The translations under genes were made by a program, and so were the position numbers. From the NCBI RefSeq assembly GCF_001578705.1, contig NZ_KQ969037.1, positions 911,908 through 975,907 on the forward strand: 64,000 nucleotides of DNA, in the 5' to 3' direction. Numbering within the stretch: the first letter of the stretch is position 1; each line of letters starts with the position of its first letter. Below are positions 26,792 to 35,409 of this stretch, piece after piece. Source of the stretch: Streptococcus oralis. Its GTDB lineage: Bacteria; Bacillota; Bacilli; Lactobacillales; Streptococcaceae. The notes under the pieces are model-generated. The model made no database searches, was not told where the DNA came from, and saw only the letters and a list, made by a program, of their open reading frames with translations.

Positions 26792-27571
26792 CTAAGATAA
26801 GCGCTCTTCCAAAACAAAGTTAATTGGTAGAGTAGCCAAAAAACGTTCCAATTGTTTTTCCCAGTAGTACCACTCGTGCTTACCTGGACTATGACTATAG
26901 GTCACCTCAAAACCAAGATTTTTGAGATTTTTCACAGCGAGCTTATTGGCAGAGTAGAGATAGTCTTGCTCCCCACACCAAGCCCATAGTTTGGTCTTTT
27001 TATCGGATTTTGCAGACATGCTTTCAAGCGAATGAGGGCTAGCTGTCCAGTCTTTGATTTCTCCAAAAACTCCTCGCCAGTAGGCAAGAGAGCCCAAATC
27101 CTGACTTTCAGGAGAAAATTCCTGAAAACTGAGCGCACCAGAAAAACTAGCCGCATGAGAAAAACGATCGGTTGCGAGAGCCAGCTTGAAGGAACCATAG
27201 CCTCCCATGGAGAGACCCGCAATGAAGGTCTTTTCTCGCTTGCTGGTCATATTAGGGAAGAAGCGTTTCATGACTTGGGGGAGTTCTTCTGCTAGAGCTG
27301 TATAGTAGTCAAAACCATACTGGGTATCGGTGTACCAGCCATTATTTGTATTGGGCATGATAACAATGAGATTGGTTCCGCGCAACAAGCGTTCGACATT
27401 GGTACGCTTGAGCCAGCTATTTTGGTTTCCTGACATTCCGTGCAAAAGATAAAGGACAGGAATATCTGTGCAATCTGGTTCAGTCACCCGACTGGCATCC
27501 GGATAGAGTACGGTAACACCCCACTCCATATCCAAAACTTCTGAGTAATACTCAATATTCATAACTGCCAT
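26792..27571 (-). CDS. estA: Tributyrin esterase EstA
   Basis: 259-residue alpha/beta hydrolase of the esterase D/EstA family, same length as the pneumococcal enzyme. Nucleophile Ser121 in [14 protein letters not shown], oxyanion-region [13 protein letters not shown], acid Asp in [10 protein letters not shown] and catalytic His in [10 protein letters not shown]. Cleaves short-chain acyl and acetyl esters; in pneumococcus it has been linked to deacetylation of sialic acid. GGAG seven bases before the ATG at 27571. Monocistronic. Confidence 0.93.
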   Translation of the reverse strand: MAVMNIEYYSEVLDMEWGVTVLYPDASRVTEPDCTDIPVLYLLHGMSGNQNSWLKRTNVERLLRGTNLIVIMPNTNNGWYTDTQYGFDYYTALAEELPQVMKRFFPNMTSKREKTFIAGLSMGGYGSFKLALATDRFSHAASFSGALSFQEFSPESQDLGSLAYWRGVFGEIKDWTASPHSLESMSAKSDKKTKLWAWCGEQDYLYSANKLAVKNLKNLGFEVTYSHSPGKHEWYYWEKQLERFLATLPINFVLEERLS

Positions 27572-27596
27572 GGTTTTCTCCTTTTACTATTCTATA

Positions 27597-27622
27597 AGAA
27601 AAAGCCGAATTTCGACTTTTTC
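27597..27622 (-). terminator. Terminator of rnjB
   Basis: AAAAAGTCGAAATTCGGCTTTTT hairpin on the minus strand in two arms (AAAAAGTCGA / TCGGCTTTTT), 17 bases after the stop codon. Confidence 0.85.
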
Positions 27623-27639
27623 TGTAGGTATGCTGCTTA

Positions 27640-29301
27640 TTATTTTGCTTCCATCACGACTGGCAAGATTGCTGGGCGACGCTTGGTTTGATCAAAGAGG
27701 TACTTGGTCAGATTGTCGCGAACCTTGCCTTTGAGATCTGCCCAGTCGAAATCTTCACCTTGGAGATAGTCTTCCACGATTTGGTTGATCAGTTCTGAAC
27801 TTTCACGGAGAATGTCACGACTCTTCTTGAGATAGACAAATCCACGCGTGTGAACTCGTGCCTTAGCCACAATTTTCTTCTCACGACGGTTGACAGTGAT
27901 AGCCACGATAAAAATCCCATCCTCTGACAAGACCTTACGGTCACGAAGAACAACATTTCCAACATCTCCGATGGCATTTCCGTCAATCAAAACATCACCT
28001 GCGGAAACTCCGCCAGCAGGGACAAAGTCCCCGTGTTCGTAGAACATGGTGGTTCCCTTTTTAGGGATAAAAATGCGCTCTGGCAACATTCCAACCGCCA
28101 TGGCAGCCTTGGCATGTGCATCCAATTCACGATATTCCCCTTGGATAGGGAAGAGGTATTTTGGTTGCAAGAGATTGATCATCAACTGTAAATCACGCGC
28201 ATTCCCGTGTCCTGATACTCGCAAGCTTTGGGTAATGAGTTTTACCACACCACCAGCTTGATAGATCATATTTTCAACACGTGCCATGACAGCTTCTTTA
28301 GCGATAGATGGAGTCGTTACGATATAAACTAGGTCACCGTCCTTGATTTCCACATAACGGTGGCGTCCAATAGACATCTTGCGAAGTCCATTGATGGGTT
28401 CACCCATACGACCTGTCTCTAGAATAATCAACTCATGGTCTTCAAAACGAGACATTTCTTTGGGTTTGATCAAGAGACTTTCGTTGGCCAGAGATAATTT
28501 TTTGAGACGAATCGCAGTGCGGACGATATTTTCAATATCAAATCCAGTCAAAACAACTCGGCGACCTGTATCTGCTGCAGCATCAAAAACCTGCTGGATA
28601 CGAGAAAGGTTGCTGGCAACTGCGGCAACGATAATACGACCTTCCCAGTCTGCAATGGTCTGGGTAATTTCGTCTCCAACTTCACTCTCGCTCGCCACCT
28701 GGATATTGCTGTCTGCATTGGCTGAATCACTGAGGAGTGCCAAGACACCATCACGACCAATTTCTGCCAAACGAGCAAAATCCGTCGTATAGGATTCGCT
28801 AGCTGTCTGGTCAAACTTGAAGTCCCCTGTATAAACGATGCTACCTTCAGCTGTTTTCAGGACTATTCCCAAACTTTCTGGGATAGAGTGAGTTGTACGG
28901 AAGAAGGAAACCACAGTTCCTCCAAAGTCTATCTCCGTATCTTCATCAATCACATGGAAGTCATTGAATTTCTTAACCGTATCATTTCCTTTGACAAAGA
29001 GTTTGGCCAACTCAATGGTCAACTCCGAACCAAACACAGGCACCTTAGCCTCTGCCAAAAGATAAGGCAGGGCACCAATGGCATCCGCATGTCCGTGGGT
29101 CAAAAAGACCCCTGCGATACGATCGCTATTTTCAAAAAGGTAGTCCATATTTGGAATGACGACATCAACCCCTAGTTGTTCATTTTCAGGGTATTTAAGC
29201 CCTGCATCCAAAACAAAAATAGAACCATCGATTTCAGCGATGTACATATTTTTACCATTTTCTCGTACACCACCTAGTGTTGTTAAACTAATATTACTCA
29301 T
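27640..29301 (-). CDS. rnjB: Ribonuclease J2
   Basis: MBL-fold beta-CASP ribonuclease involved in 5'-end mRNA turnover, usually in complex with RNase J1. 553 residues. MBL domain split by the beta-CASP insert, then the C-terminal dimerisation domain. The metal motif HxHxDH is altered to H69-G-H71-A-D73-A74 (THGHADAIGALPY), lacking the last His, as in the weakly active J2 subunits. Other motifs: TGDFKFDQT, SDSANADS and SGHGNARDLQ. This altered site is the reason for choosing J2 over J1. Monocistronic, terminator downstream. Confidence 0.9.
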   Translation of the reverse strand: MSNISLTTLGGVRENGKNMYIAEIDGSIFVLDAGLKYPENEQLGVDVVIPNMDYLFENSDRIAGVFLTHGHADAIGALPYLLAEAKVPVFGSELTIELAKLFVKGNDTVKKFNDFHVIDEDTEIDFGGTVVSFFRTTHSIPESLGIVLKTAEGSIVYTGDFKFDQTASESYTTDFARLAEIGRDGVLALLSDSANADSNIQVASESEVGDEITQTIADWEGRIIVAAVASNLSRIQQVFDAAADTGRRVVLTGFDIENIVRTAIRLKKLSLANESLLIKPKEMSRFEDHELIILETGRMGEPINGLRKMSIGRHRYVEIKDGDLVYIVTTPSIAKEAVMARVENMIYQAGGVVKLITQSLRVSGHGNARDLQLMINLLQPKYLFPIQGEYRELDAHAKAAMAVGMLPERIFIPKKGTTMFYEHGDFVPAGGVSAGDVLIDGNAIGDVGNVVLRDRKVLSEDGIFIVAITVNRREKKIVAKARVHTRGFVYLKKSRDILRESSELINQIVEDYLQGEDFDWADLKGKVRDNLTKYLFDQTKRRPAILPVVMEAK

Positions 29302-29439
29302 TTTTCCTCCGAAACTTCATTTATCTTGATTATAGGGCGAATTTACCCTTTTATTCTAAAAGTTCTAAAACTTTCAGCCGAATCTTTTCCTACCATTATA
29401 CCATTTTTTTGATTATTTTCAAAATGAAGATTTGTTTTC

Positions 29440-29472
29440 AAAAAAGAGCTGGTTACCCAACTCTTTCCTATC
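29440..29472 (-). terminator. Terminator of recJ
   Basis: AAAGAGTTGG-GTAA-CCAGCTCTTT (29443-29466) followed by T run, minus strand; begins right after the recJ stop codon at 29475. Confidence 0.9.
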
Positions 29473-29474
29473 TT

Positions 29475-31697
29475 CTAGTTTTCTTCCATCAAAAAATCAT
29501 ACATTTCTTGTACCGTCCCCAGCGCCATCATCTCTTGGTCTTTGACGGTTTGTTTGAGATTTTGGTATATCTGACTTTCAGCAATTTCCCTTTTCGGCGC
29601 TTCTTTATTGACTGTCATGACACCATCTTTGATCGTCACAAAGCCCAGCTCTTCAAATACTTGGATCATCTTGACCAGCAAGATTTGTTGGATATTGAGA
29701 TAAGTCGCCAAATCTTTGAGCTTGTAGCGAATATCAAACTCTGGGAACTGGTAAATAGTCTTGTACAATTTGGCAAACTGTTCTCTAGTCCCGTAACCTG
29801 TCAGATAGTAGACCTTGTCAATGTCATTTTTGAAATAGACAGCAGAGAAATGTTGTTTCTGAAAAATGGCCTTCAGCAAGGTAATATCTTCCGGAATATT
29901 TTTCACAACAACCGCTTCACTAGTCGCTAAATCTGGCACCTCTCCAGAGAAATCCAAGACTGGAACCCCTTCTGGCAGGGCTACGTTCTTCCCACGAATG
30001 TTAAAGAGTTGAACACCTTCCACACGCGCATCCACCATCATCAACTGGAGGGCAGTTTGGCCATTCCATTGATTGACAGACAAGGTGACTGCCAATTCTA
30101 GATTCTTGGTTTGAGAAAATTCTGTCGCCCAGCTACCTTGTCCAAAGGCCACCACTTCAAAACCCGCCTCACCCTTGGAAATCTTTAGTTTGAGATGAGC
30201 GTTGCCTGCTCCCATGGCACGAGCATGTTCCACTTGAAAGTCCTTGACGTAAAAAACTGGTTTTTGATTATCCATTCCAAAAGGTGCCAAACGTTCAAAG
30301 TTTTTCACTGTCTCTAAACTCAGATTTTCCAGCTCCAACTCTTCGTCCAAGTTCAAGGTATTTTTCCCAGTAGCATCTGCACCTATTTCACGAATATAAC
30401 TTTCCAGCACTTCTGACAAAACTGGTATTTTCTCGACGGCTAACGTCATACCAGCCGCACCAGCGTGCCCTCCAAAGGCGATAAAAAGGTCTCGATGTGG
30501 GTCCAAGGCCTCAAATATATCGACAGCTTCTATACTACGGGCACTTCCCTTGGCTCGATTCTCTTCAATGTTCAAAACGATAACTGTCTGACCAAGTTCT
30601 TCCAGCAAACGACCTGCAACGATTCCAAGTACGCCTGGATTCCAGCCTTCTTTAGCCAAGATTTGCACCTGTCTCTCAGGATCTACCATCAATTTGGCTT
30701 CGTCATAGATTGATTGGACAATTTCCTTGCGCTCTTCATTCTTTTGATGAATCATAAGGGCAATATCATGCGCCTCCTCATCGTCAAAACCTGTTAGTAA
30801 ATCAATAGCAGGGTTGGGATCATCTAAACGTCCCAAGGCATTTAAACGGGGAGCAATCTGAAAACCAACAGTTTCTTCTGTCAGCTCAGTAGCTGCAATT
30901 CCAGCGATAGTCAGCATCTCCTGCAAACCTATCCGTTGGCTGCTTCGCAGTACGTCCAAACCATACTGAACCAAGATCCGATTTTCATCTGTCAGACTGA
31001 CCATATCGGCAATGGTTCCAATAGCTACTAAATCTAGCAACTCCAGTTGCACTTCCTCTAGTAGGGCACAAGCCAACTTGAAAGCCACTCCACAACCCGC
31101 TAAATACTTAAAGGGATAATCTGCATCTGGGTGTTCTGGATGGATAATCGCATAAGCATCTGGTAAGGTTTCAGGCATGGAATGATGATCAGTCACAATG
31201 ACATCTACTCCCATAGACTGAGCTAAGTCAATCGCCTCATGTCCTGCAACACCATTATCTACAGTTACAATTAAGGAAATTCCTTGCTGTTCAATGAAGT
31301 ATTTGTAAACACTAGCATTAGGCCCATAACCGTCTGTAAATCTATTAGGCAAATAAACCTGACACTCTGCGCCTAACTGTTCCAGCGCCTCTTTGACAAT
31401 CGAAGCCGAGGTCATTCCGTCTGCATCGTAGTCACCATAAATCAAAATTTGCTCGTAATTTTCAATCGCCTGACGAATCCGTTCTACTGCCTTTCTCATA
31501 TCATTCAGAAGATATGGATCATACAAATCCTCCAAGGAAGGCTCTAAAAAACGCTTGAGCGCAACTTGATCTGAAATTCCACGCTCCAGCAAGAGACGAG
31601 CTACATCAGCCCCCAATCCTTCTTTCTTTGCTATCTTATTAAAATCCGCGTCTTCTACTTGCGGCATAAATTTCCAATTATAGGTAGGAGTTATCAC
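29475..31697 (-). CDS. recJ: Single-stranded-DNA exonuclease RecJ
   Basis: 5'-to-3' ssDNA exonuclease used in recombination and repair. 740 residues. DHH domain motifs: LIYGDYDADGMTSASI (DxD), VTVDNGVAGHEAIDLAQ, VIVTDHHSMPETLP (DHH), AGCGVAFKLAC. DHHA1 domain: FIAFGGHAGAAGMTL. An OB domain follows, and a C-terminal RecJ_C extension of about 170 residues typical of Firmicutes. Own terminator. Upstream neighbour (31827) is separated by a terminator hairpin. Confidence 0.95.
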   Translation of the reverse strand: MITPTYNWKFMPQVEDADFNKIAKKEGLGADVARLLLERGISDQVALKRFLEPSLEDLYDPYLLNDMRKAVERIRQAIENYEQILIYGDYDADGMTSASIVKEALEQLGAECQVYLPNRFTDGYGPNASVYKYFIEQQGISLIVTVDNGVAGHEAIDLAQSMGVDVIVTDHHSMPETLPDAYAIIHPEHPDADYPFKYLAGCGVAFKLACALLEEVQLELLDLVAIGTIADMVSLTDENRILVQYGLDVLRSSQRIGLQEMLTIAGIAATELTEETVGFQIAPRLNALGRLDDPNPAIDLLTGFDDEEAHDIALMIHQKNEERKEIVQSIYDEAKLMVDPERQVQILAKEGWNPGVLGIVAGRLLEELGQTVIVLNIEENRAKGSARSIEAVDIFEALDPHRDLFIAFGGHAGAAGMTLAVEKIPVLSEVLESYIREIGADATGKNTLNLDEELELENLSLETVKNFERLAPFGMDNQKPVFYVKDFQVEHARAMGAGNAHLKLKISKGEAGFEVVAFGQGSWATEFSQTKNLELAVTLSVNQWNGQTALQLMMVDARVEGVQLFNIRGKNVALPEGVPVLDFSGEVPDLATSEAVVVKNIPEDITLLKAIFQKQHFSAVYFKNDIDKVYYLTGYGTREQFAKLYKTIYQFPEFDIRYKLKDLATYLNIQQILLVKMIQVFEELGFVTIKDGVMTVNKEAPKREIAESQIYQNLKQTVKDQEMMALGTVQEMYDFLMEEN

Positions 31698-31775
31698 AAA
31701 AGATACCCACTCTTTCTAACGATTCTATCCTTTCATTATAACATGATTCGAGGTATTTCTCTATTTGAATTTTTG

Positions 31776-31809
31776 CTAAAAAACATGAGCACTTCTACTG
31801 CTCATGTTT
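31776..31809 (-). terminator. Terminator of the NAD(P)-binding protein gene
   Basis: Perfect 11-pair stem AAACATGAGCA / TGCTCATGTTT (31781-31809), seven-base loop, then a T run on the minus strand. Confidence 0.9.
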
Positions 31810-31826
31810 CTCTCATCATTCTTTTT

Positions 31827-32456
31827 CTATTTTCCTCGAACAGAAATGCGTTCTTGCTCATACTCTCCTGATTCAATAATGTCTAGCATTGCTACGGCGT
31901 AATCAGAATAACTGATAAAACTATCTCCCTTGTCATTAACAGTAAAGATTTCGCCAGCTAGCACATAGTTTCCAGTTTTTGGCGCTTCTGGGTCAAAATC
32001 CGCTGCGGGACTCACAAAGGTCCATTTCAAATTGTTTTTCTGACGAATCAAATCCAATTCATCTGCCTGGGCACTAGCAAGCGGTTTGAACTCATCAGGA
32101 AAATCTGGTGTGTCCAAAAGACGCATGGTTTTAGTTTCATCTACATACAGGCTACCTGCTCCTCCCACAATCACTAAACGCGTATCACTGCCTGCAAGCA
32201 AGTCATTAAAGTGTTCAACTGATTTGCTATGTAAAGGCAGTGTTTCAGGAGTAAAGGCTCCAAAAGCTGAGACAAGAACATCAAAATCCGCCACATCTTC
32301 CTTAGTCAAATCAAATAAATCTTTTACAAGGACTTTCTCTGCTTGACTCTTATTCTCAGAGCGGACAATTGCTGTCACTTCATGACCACGTTCCAAAGCT
32401 TCTTTAACAATCAATTGACCCGCTGCACCATTTGCTGCTACTACTGCAATTTTCAT
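31827..32456 (-). CDS. NAD(P)-binding SDR-type protein (YwnB/NmrA-like)
   Basis: 209-residue atypical short-chain dehydrogenase. Rossmann motif IAVVAANGAAGQLIVKEALERGHEVTAIVR (GxxGxxG); no classical YxxxK pair. LVIVGGAGSLYVDETKT and KWTFVSPAADFDPEAPKTGNYV are typical of the YwnB/HSCARG-like family, which binds NAD(P)H and often partners with redox-responsive regulators. Its promoter carries an operator matching that of the Rrf2-type gene upstream (32607-33044), so it is probably the regulated target. Own terminator. Confidence 0.88.
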   Translation of the reverse strand: MKIAVVAANGAAGQLIVKEALERGHEVTAIVRSENKSQAEKVLVKDLFDLTKEDVADFDVLVSAFGAFTPETLPLHSKSVEHFNDLLAGSDTRLVIVGGAGSLYVDETKTMRLLDTPDFPDEFKPLASAQADELDLIRQKNNLKWTFVSPAADFDPEAPKTGNYVLAGEIFTVNDKGDSFISYSDYAVAMLDIIESGEYEQERISVRGK

Positions 32457-32474
32457 TTTCTTTCCTCCATTTTG

Positions 32475-32536
32475 TTGTAAATTTATTGGTTACAATAAAA
32501 AGTATATCATATTTTGTTGTAATGTCAACCATTACA
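32475..32536 (-). promoter_or_regulatory. Promoter and operators of the NAD(P)-binding protein gene
   Basis: Minus strand consensus -35 TTGACA, 16-base spacer, -10 TATACT. A perfect repeat TGTAATG-TCAAC-CATTACA (32518-32536) covers the -35 and matches the site at 33094-33112. A second palindrome TTGTAA-N9-TTACAA (32475-32495) lies in the leader. Confidence 0.75.
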
Positions 32537-32606
32537 TATCGTTTTCCATATTTTTATTCAATTATTAGAAGGTAGCTACTAAACAAAAAAGAGGAATAAA
32601 ATCCTC

Positions 32607-33044
32607 TTACTTAGGCATTTTCGCCTCAGCATCTGCCACAACCTGAGCCAGGCTTGTCTGACGAAGTTGGTTTTCCATTGCTTGCTGGACTTCAATCAAC
32701 TTTTTATCTAGCACACTATGGATGTTGGCACCGATGGGGCAATTGGGATTTGGATTCTCGTGAAAACTAAACAGTTCACCCTTTTTCCCCAGACACTCCA
32801 CTGCCTGATAAACATCCAGAAGTGTGATTTGTTGCAAGTCCTTGGCAATCTCTGCACCGCCTGTCCCACGCGCAACCGAAATCAACTCAGCTTTCTTCAA
32901 CTGAGACAAGGTCTTTCTAATGATGACTGGGTTGACCCCGACACTTCCTGCCAAAAAATCACTTGTCACCTTACTTTTTTGTCCCTCTAGGGCAATGATA
33001 ATCAGCATATGAGTTGCAATGGTAAATCGACTTGAAATTTGCAT
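32607..33044 (-). CDS. Rrf2 family transcriptional regulator (YwnA-like)
   Basis: 145-residue winged-helix regulator: MQISSRFTIATHMLIIIAL N-terminal helix, SDFLAGSVGVNPVIIRKTLSQLKKAELI wing-helix and the Gly-rich wing RGTGGAEIAKD. The only cysteine is in PNCPIG, so it is not a three-cysteine iron-sulfur IscR type; the single Cys may sense thiol oxidants, as in YwnA-like proteins. Its consensus promoter and that of the downstream NAD(P)-binding gene share an operator, suggesting autoregulation and control of that gene. About 150 bases separate the two coding regions. Confidence 0.9.
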   Translation of the reverse strand: MQISSRFTIATHMLIIIALEGQKSKVTSDFLAGSVGVNPVIIRKTLSQLKKAELISVARGTGGAEIAKDLQQITLLDVYQAVECLGKKGELFSFHENPNPNCPIGANIHSVLDKKLIEVQQAMENQLRQTSLAQVVADAEAKMPK

Positions 33045-33073
33045 CTTCTTCTCCTTTCACATCCTATCTGATA

Positions 33074-33112
33074 TCCATTATACCCTTTTACGTTGTAATG
33101 TCAATCATTACC
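33074..33112 (-). promoter_or_regulatory. Promoter and operator of the Rrf2 regulator gene
   Basis: Minus strand -35 TTGACA (33098-33103), 16-base spacer, -10 TATAAT (33076-33081 region). The operator TGTAATG-TCAAT-CATTACC (33094-33112) covers the -35 and runs into the stop codon of the upstream phosphoesterase gene. Confidence 0.75.
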
Positions 33113-33943
33113 ACTCCCCAACCATTCATCCAACTCAACATCATGTCCCTGCTCTTGGGCAATTTCATGTAGAAGCTCTTGGTTGTGCGTGTGATGAATT
33201 CCGTTTACCAGACTTTCATAGTAGATTTGGAAATAGGGGAGCTTCAAATCCCTAGCCAGCTGCAATTCGGCTTCCACATCATAATCCACTCGACGAAAAT
33301 CAACATCAGCCAAACCTACTTCATCAAACTCTAAGATCATATACTGGGCACGTAGATCCTTACGCAACCACGCATCTAAAAAGAAGGGTTGCCCAATGGA
33401 TCCTGGATTAAGAATCAACTGTCCGTCACTTCCATAACGAAGCAACTGTTGGTGAATATGGCCATATACTGCGATGGAGGCGTGTGGATTCGTCACTAAT
33501 CTATCAAAATCTTCCTGTTTTCCCATATGAATCAACTCTCTTCCCCAATTTTTATCAGGGAGGTGGTGAGTAATTCCTACCGTCAAATCCCCAAACTGAC
33601 GATGAATTTGCATGGGTTGATTGTGGAGCTCTTCTATTTCTTCTGGAGAAATTTCCTCTAAGATATACTGGCATTGGCGCAGGAGATAGCGATGACTAGC
33701 TTTTGTTAAATCTAGCTTACGATGCAGGCCTCGCCAGAGACTATCCTCCCAATTACCCAGTACTCTTACTGTGATGGGCAAATCAGCCAAGAGGTTCAAA
33801 ATCCTTCTACGTCCTGTTCCCGGCATAAGAACATCTCCCAAAAGCCAGTACTCATCCACCTTTGCTGCTCTTGCATCAGCCAGTACAGCTTCCAAGGCTG
33901 TCGTATTCCCATGTACGTCTGAAAGAACTGCTATTTTAGTCAT
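33101..33943 (-). CDS. Calcineurin-like metallophosphoesterase, second copy
   Basis: 280 residues. Same motif order as the protein at 23205-24044: LSDVHGNTTALEAVLADAR, LLGDVLMPGTGRRRIL, LGNWED, THHLPDKNWGREL, YGHIHQQLLRYGSDGQLILNPGSIGQPF. The pair are clear paralogues with divergent middle regions, so they may act on different substrates. GAGGAG ribosome site before the ATG. Ends one base pair region inside the Rrf2 promoter/operator. Confidence 0.9.
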   Translation of the reverse strand: MTKIAVLSDVHGNTTALEAVLADARAAKVDEYWLLGDVLMPGTGRRRILNLLADLPITVRVLGNWEDSLWRGLHRKLDLTKASHRYLLRQCQYILEEISPEEIEELHNQPMQIHRQFGDLTVGITHHLPDKNWGRELIHMGKQEDFDRLVTNPHASIAVYGHIHQQLLRYGSDGQLILNPGSIGQPFFLDAWLRKDLRAQYMILEFDEVGLADVDFRRVDYDVEAELQLARDLKLPYFQIYYESLVNGIHHTHNQELLHEIAQEQGHDVELDEWLGSGND

Positions 33944-34031
33944 TCTTTCTCCTCATTTCCTCTTACTTCTTTTGTTAGTATTATAGCAGAAAACACTCCA
34001 AAAAATCACTATCACTGCTTACCAGATTAAC

Positions 34032-34060
34032 TTGTAAGAGCTTCCAAATCGTGCTATAAT
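34032..34060 (+). promoter_or_regulatory. Promoter of the 34141 membrane protein gene
   Basis: -35 TTGTAA (34032-34037), 17-base spacer, extended -10 TGCTATAAT (TATAAT 34055-34060). The leader holds TAGAGAG (34066-34072) pairing with CTCTCTA (34108-34114) followed by TTTTT. Confidence 0.75.
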
Positions 34061-34140
34061 ATAGGTAGAGAGCTCCCCTTCATTTAGGATCATGTGGTCT
34101 TCAACATCTCTCTATTTTTGCAGATTGGAGGACTATTGCC

Positions 34141-34515
34141 ATGCGGAAATATCTTAAGTATATCCCATACTACCTTGTCATTTTCTTCTTTTACTGGCCC
34201 CTCTATGAGTTGCTTTTACTGCTGATTTCTGACCCTTATACGCTGAAAGGGCTCTACATTTATAACATCATCCTCTTTTCACCTTTGGCAACCTTCATCG
34301 TGTCTCTTCTTTATAGCTACCGTTTCCACTTCTCACTGTGGTGGCTGCTCGGTATTGCTCTTCTCTATTACTTTACCATCATCACTTTCAATGAATTCAT
34401 TCTCGTTTATTTCCTAGCTTATGAACTCTTTGCCCTACTTGGTATGGCTTCAGGTTCAGGTATTAAATATATGCTCCGGCAAGGAAAAAACAAAAAACTT
34501 TCACAAAATCCTTGA
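34141..34515 (+). CDS. Small polytopic membrane protein, unrecognised
   Basis: 124 residues, about four helices (YLVIFFFYWPLYELLLLLI; IILFSPLATFIVSLLY; LWWLLGIALLYYFTIITF; FLAYELFALLGMASGSG) and a basic tail (MLRQGKNKKLSQNP). Family not recognised. Ribosome site TTGGAGGA before the ATG. First plus-strand gene after a long minus-strand stretch; its end overlaps the -35 region of the thrS T-box promoter, so it is transcriptionally separate. Confidence 0.7.
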   Translation: MRKYLKYIPYYLVIFFFYWPLYELLLLLISDPYTLKGLYIYNIILFSPLATFIVSLLYSYRFHFSLWWLLGIALLYYFTIITFNEFILVYFLAYELFALLGMASGSGIKYMLRQGKNKKLSQNP

Positions 34516-34750
34516 AAATTCTCGCAATCATGCTATAATAATGCATAGAGACAAGTCACTTAGTCCCTTTCTACTAGAGAGTGCGTGGTTGCTGGAAACG
34601 CATAGAGAGCCTAAACTGATACTACTCTACTGACTTTTATGAAAACATAAAACGGTGGCCACGTTAGAGCCAATCAGAGGTGTCCCTCTTTTTTGAGGAA
34701 CATAAATGAAGGTGGAACCACGTTGCGACGTCCTTTTAGGATGTCGTTTT
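34512..34750 (+). ncRNA. Threonine T-box leader with promoter and intrinsic terminator
   Basis: Promoter -35 TTGAAA (34512-34517), 16-base spacer, extended -10 TGCTATAAT (TATAAT 34534-34539). The leader has AGAGAGTGCG and GGTTGCTGGAAACGC Stem I elements, a candidate Thr specifier (two ACT codons in tandem, 34621-34626), the T-box sequence GGTGGAACCACG (34711-34722) and a terminator CGACGTCC / GGATGTCG followed by TTTTT (34726-34750). Uncharged tRNAThr should stabilise the antiterminator and allow reading into the kinase-thrS operon. Confidence 0.93.
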
Positions 34751-34775
34751 TATTTTGTCAGAAGGAGGAAGAATG

Positions 34776-35399
34776 ATGCTTTATATGATTGGCGGATCGC
34801 CTTGTAGCGGAAAATCAACAATTGCCTCACTTCTTGCTAGACAGTATCAACTACTTCATATCAAACTGGATGATTTGGTAGAAGAGATGATGAGTCAAGC
34901 AAGTGCAGACTCACAGCCAATTTGCCTTCTTAGGCAGGATAGAAATCCAGAACAAATCTGGATGAGAAATCCAGAAGAGATGGCAGATGAAGAATGGCGC
35001 TTTTATGAAGAGATTTTTCCTTATGTAAAATCTTACTTGATAAAAAATCAAAACAGACCTCTCTTGGTGGAGGGAGCAGGACTTTTGCCTCACTTGGTAA
35101 CGGAGCTTGAATGTCTAGCGTCTTCCTATCTATGCTTGACTCCGACAGCTGATTTTCAGAAAAAGTACTATAAACAGAGAGAATGGGTTCCTTATGTCTT
35201 AGAGGGTACTACCAATCCTGAGAAAGCTTTTGAAAACTGGATGCAACGAGACATTCTTTTTGCTCAAATGGTGCGTAAGGAAGCGATGAAATTAGGTTAT
35301 TCTAGTCTCGTAACAGATGGTAGTCAATCAGAGAATCAGACTGCGGAAGAAGTTGCTCGGCTCTTAAAATTGTCCAACAAAAAAAGAATAAATATTTAA
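34776..35399 (+). CDS. P-loop nucleotide kinase-like protein, unrecognised substrate
   Basis: About 207 residues from the ATG at 34776 ([15 protein letters not shown]) with GGAGG seven bases upstream; a second ATG at 34773 is possible, and a TTG at 34755 lies inside the leader. Walker [11 protein letters not shown], lid-like and NMP-binding features ([14 protein letters not shown]), hydrophobic Walker B-like [13 protein letters not shown] and C-terminal helix. Resembles zeta-toxin/AAA_33-type kinases. Placed between the T-box and thrS, 10 bases before thrS, so its expression follows threonine starvation. Substrate unknown. Confidence 0.8.
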   Translation: MLYMIGGSPCSGKSTIASLLARQYQLLHIKLDDLVEEMMSQASADSQPICLLRQDRNPEQIWMRNPEEMADEEWRFYEEIFPYVKSYLIKNQNRPLLVEGAGLLPHLVTELECLASSYLCLTPTADFQKKYYKQREWVPYVLEGTTNPEKAFENWMQRDILFAQMVRKEAMKLGYSSLVTDGSQSENQTAEEVARLLKLSNKKRINI

Positions 35400-35409
35400 G
35401 GAGAAAACC

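Noticed and set aside
28379-28792. Plus-strand 137-residue ORF inside rnjB
   Set aside because: Antisense shadow of a conserved gene with no start signal.
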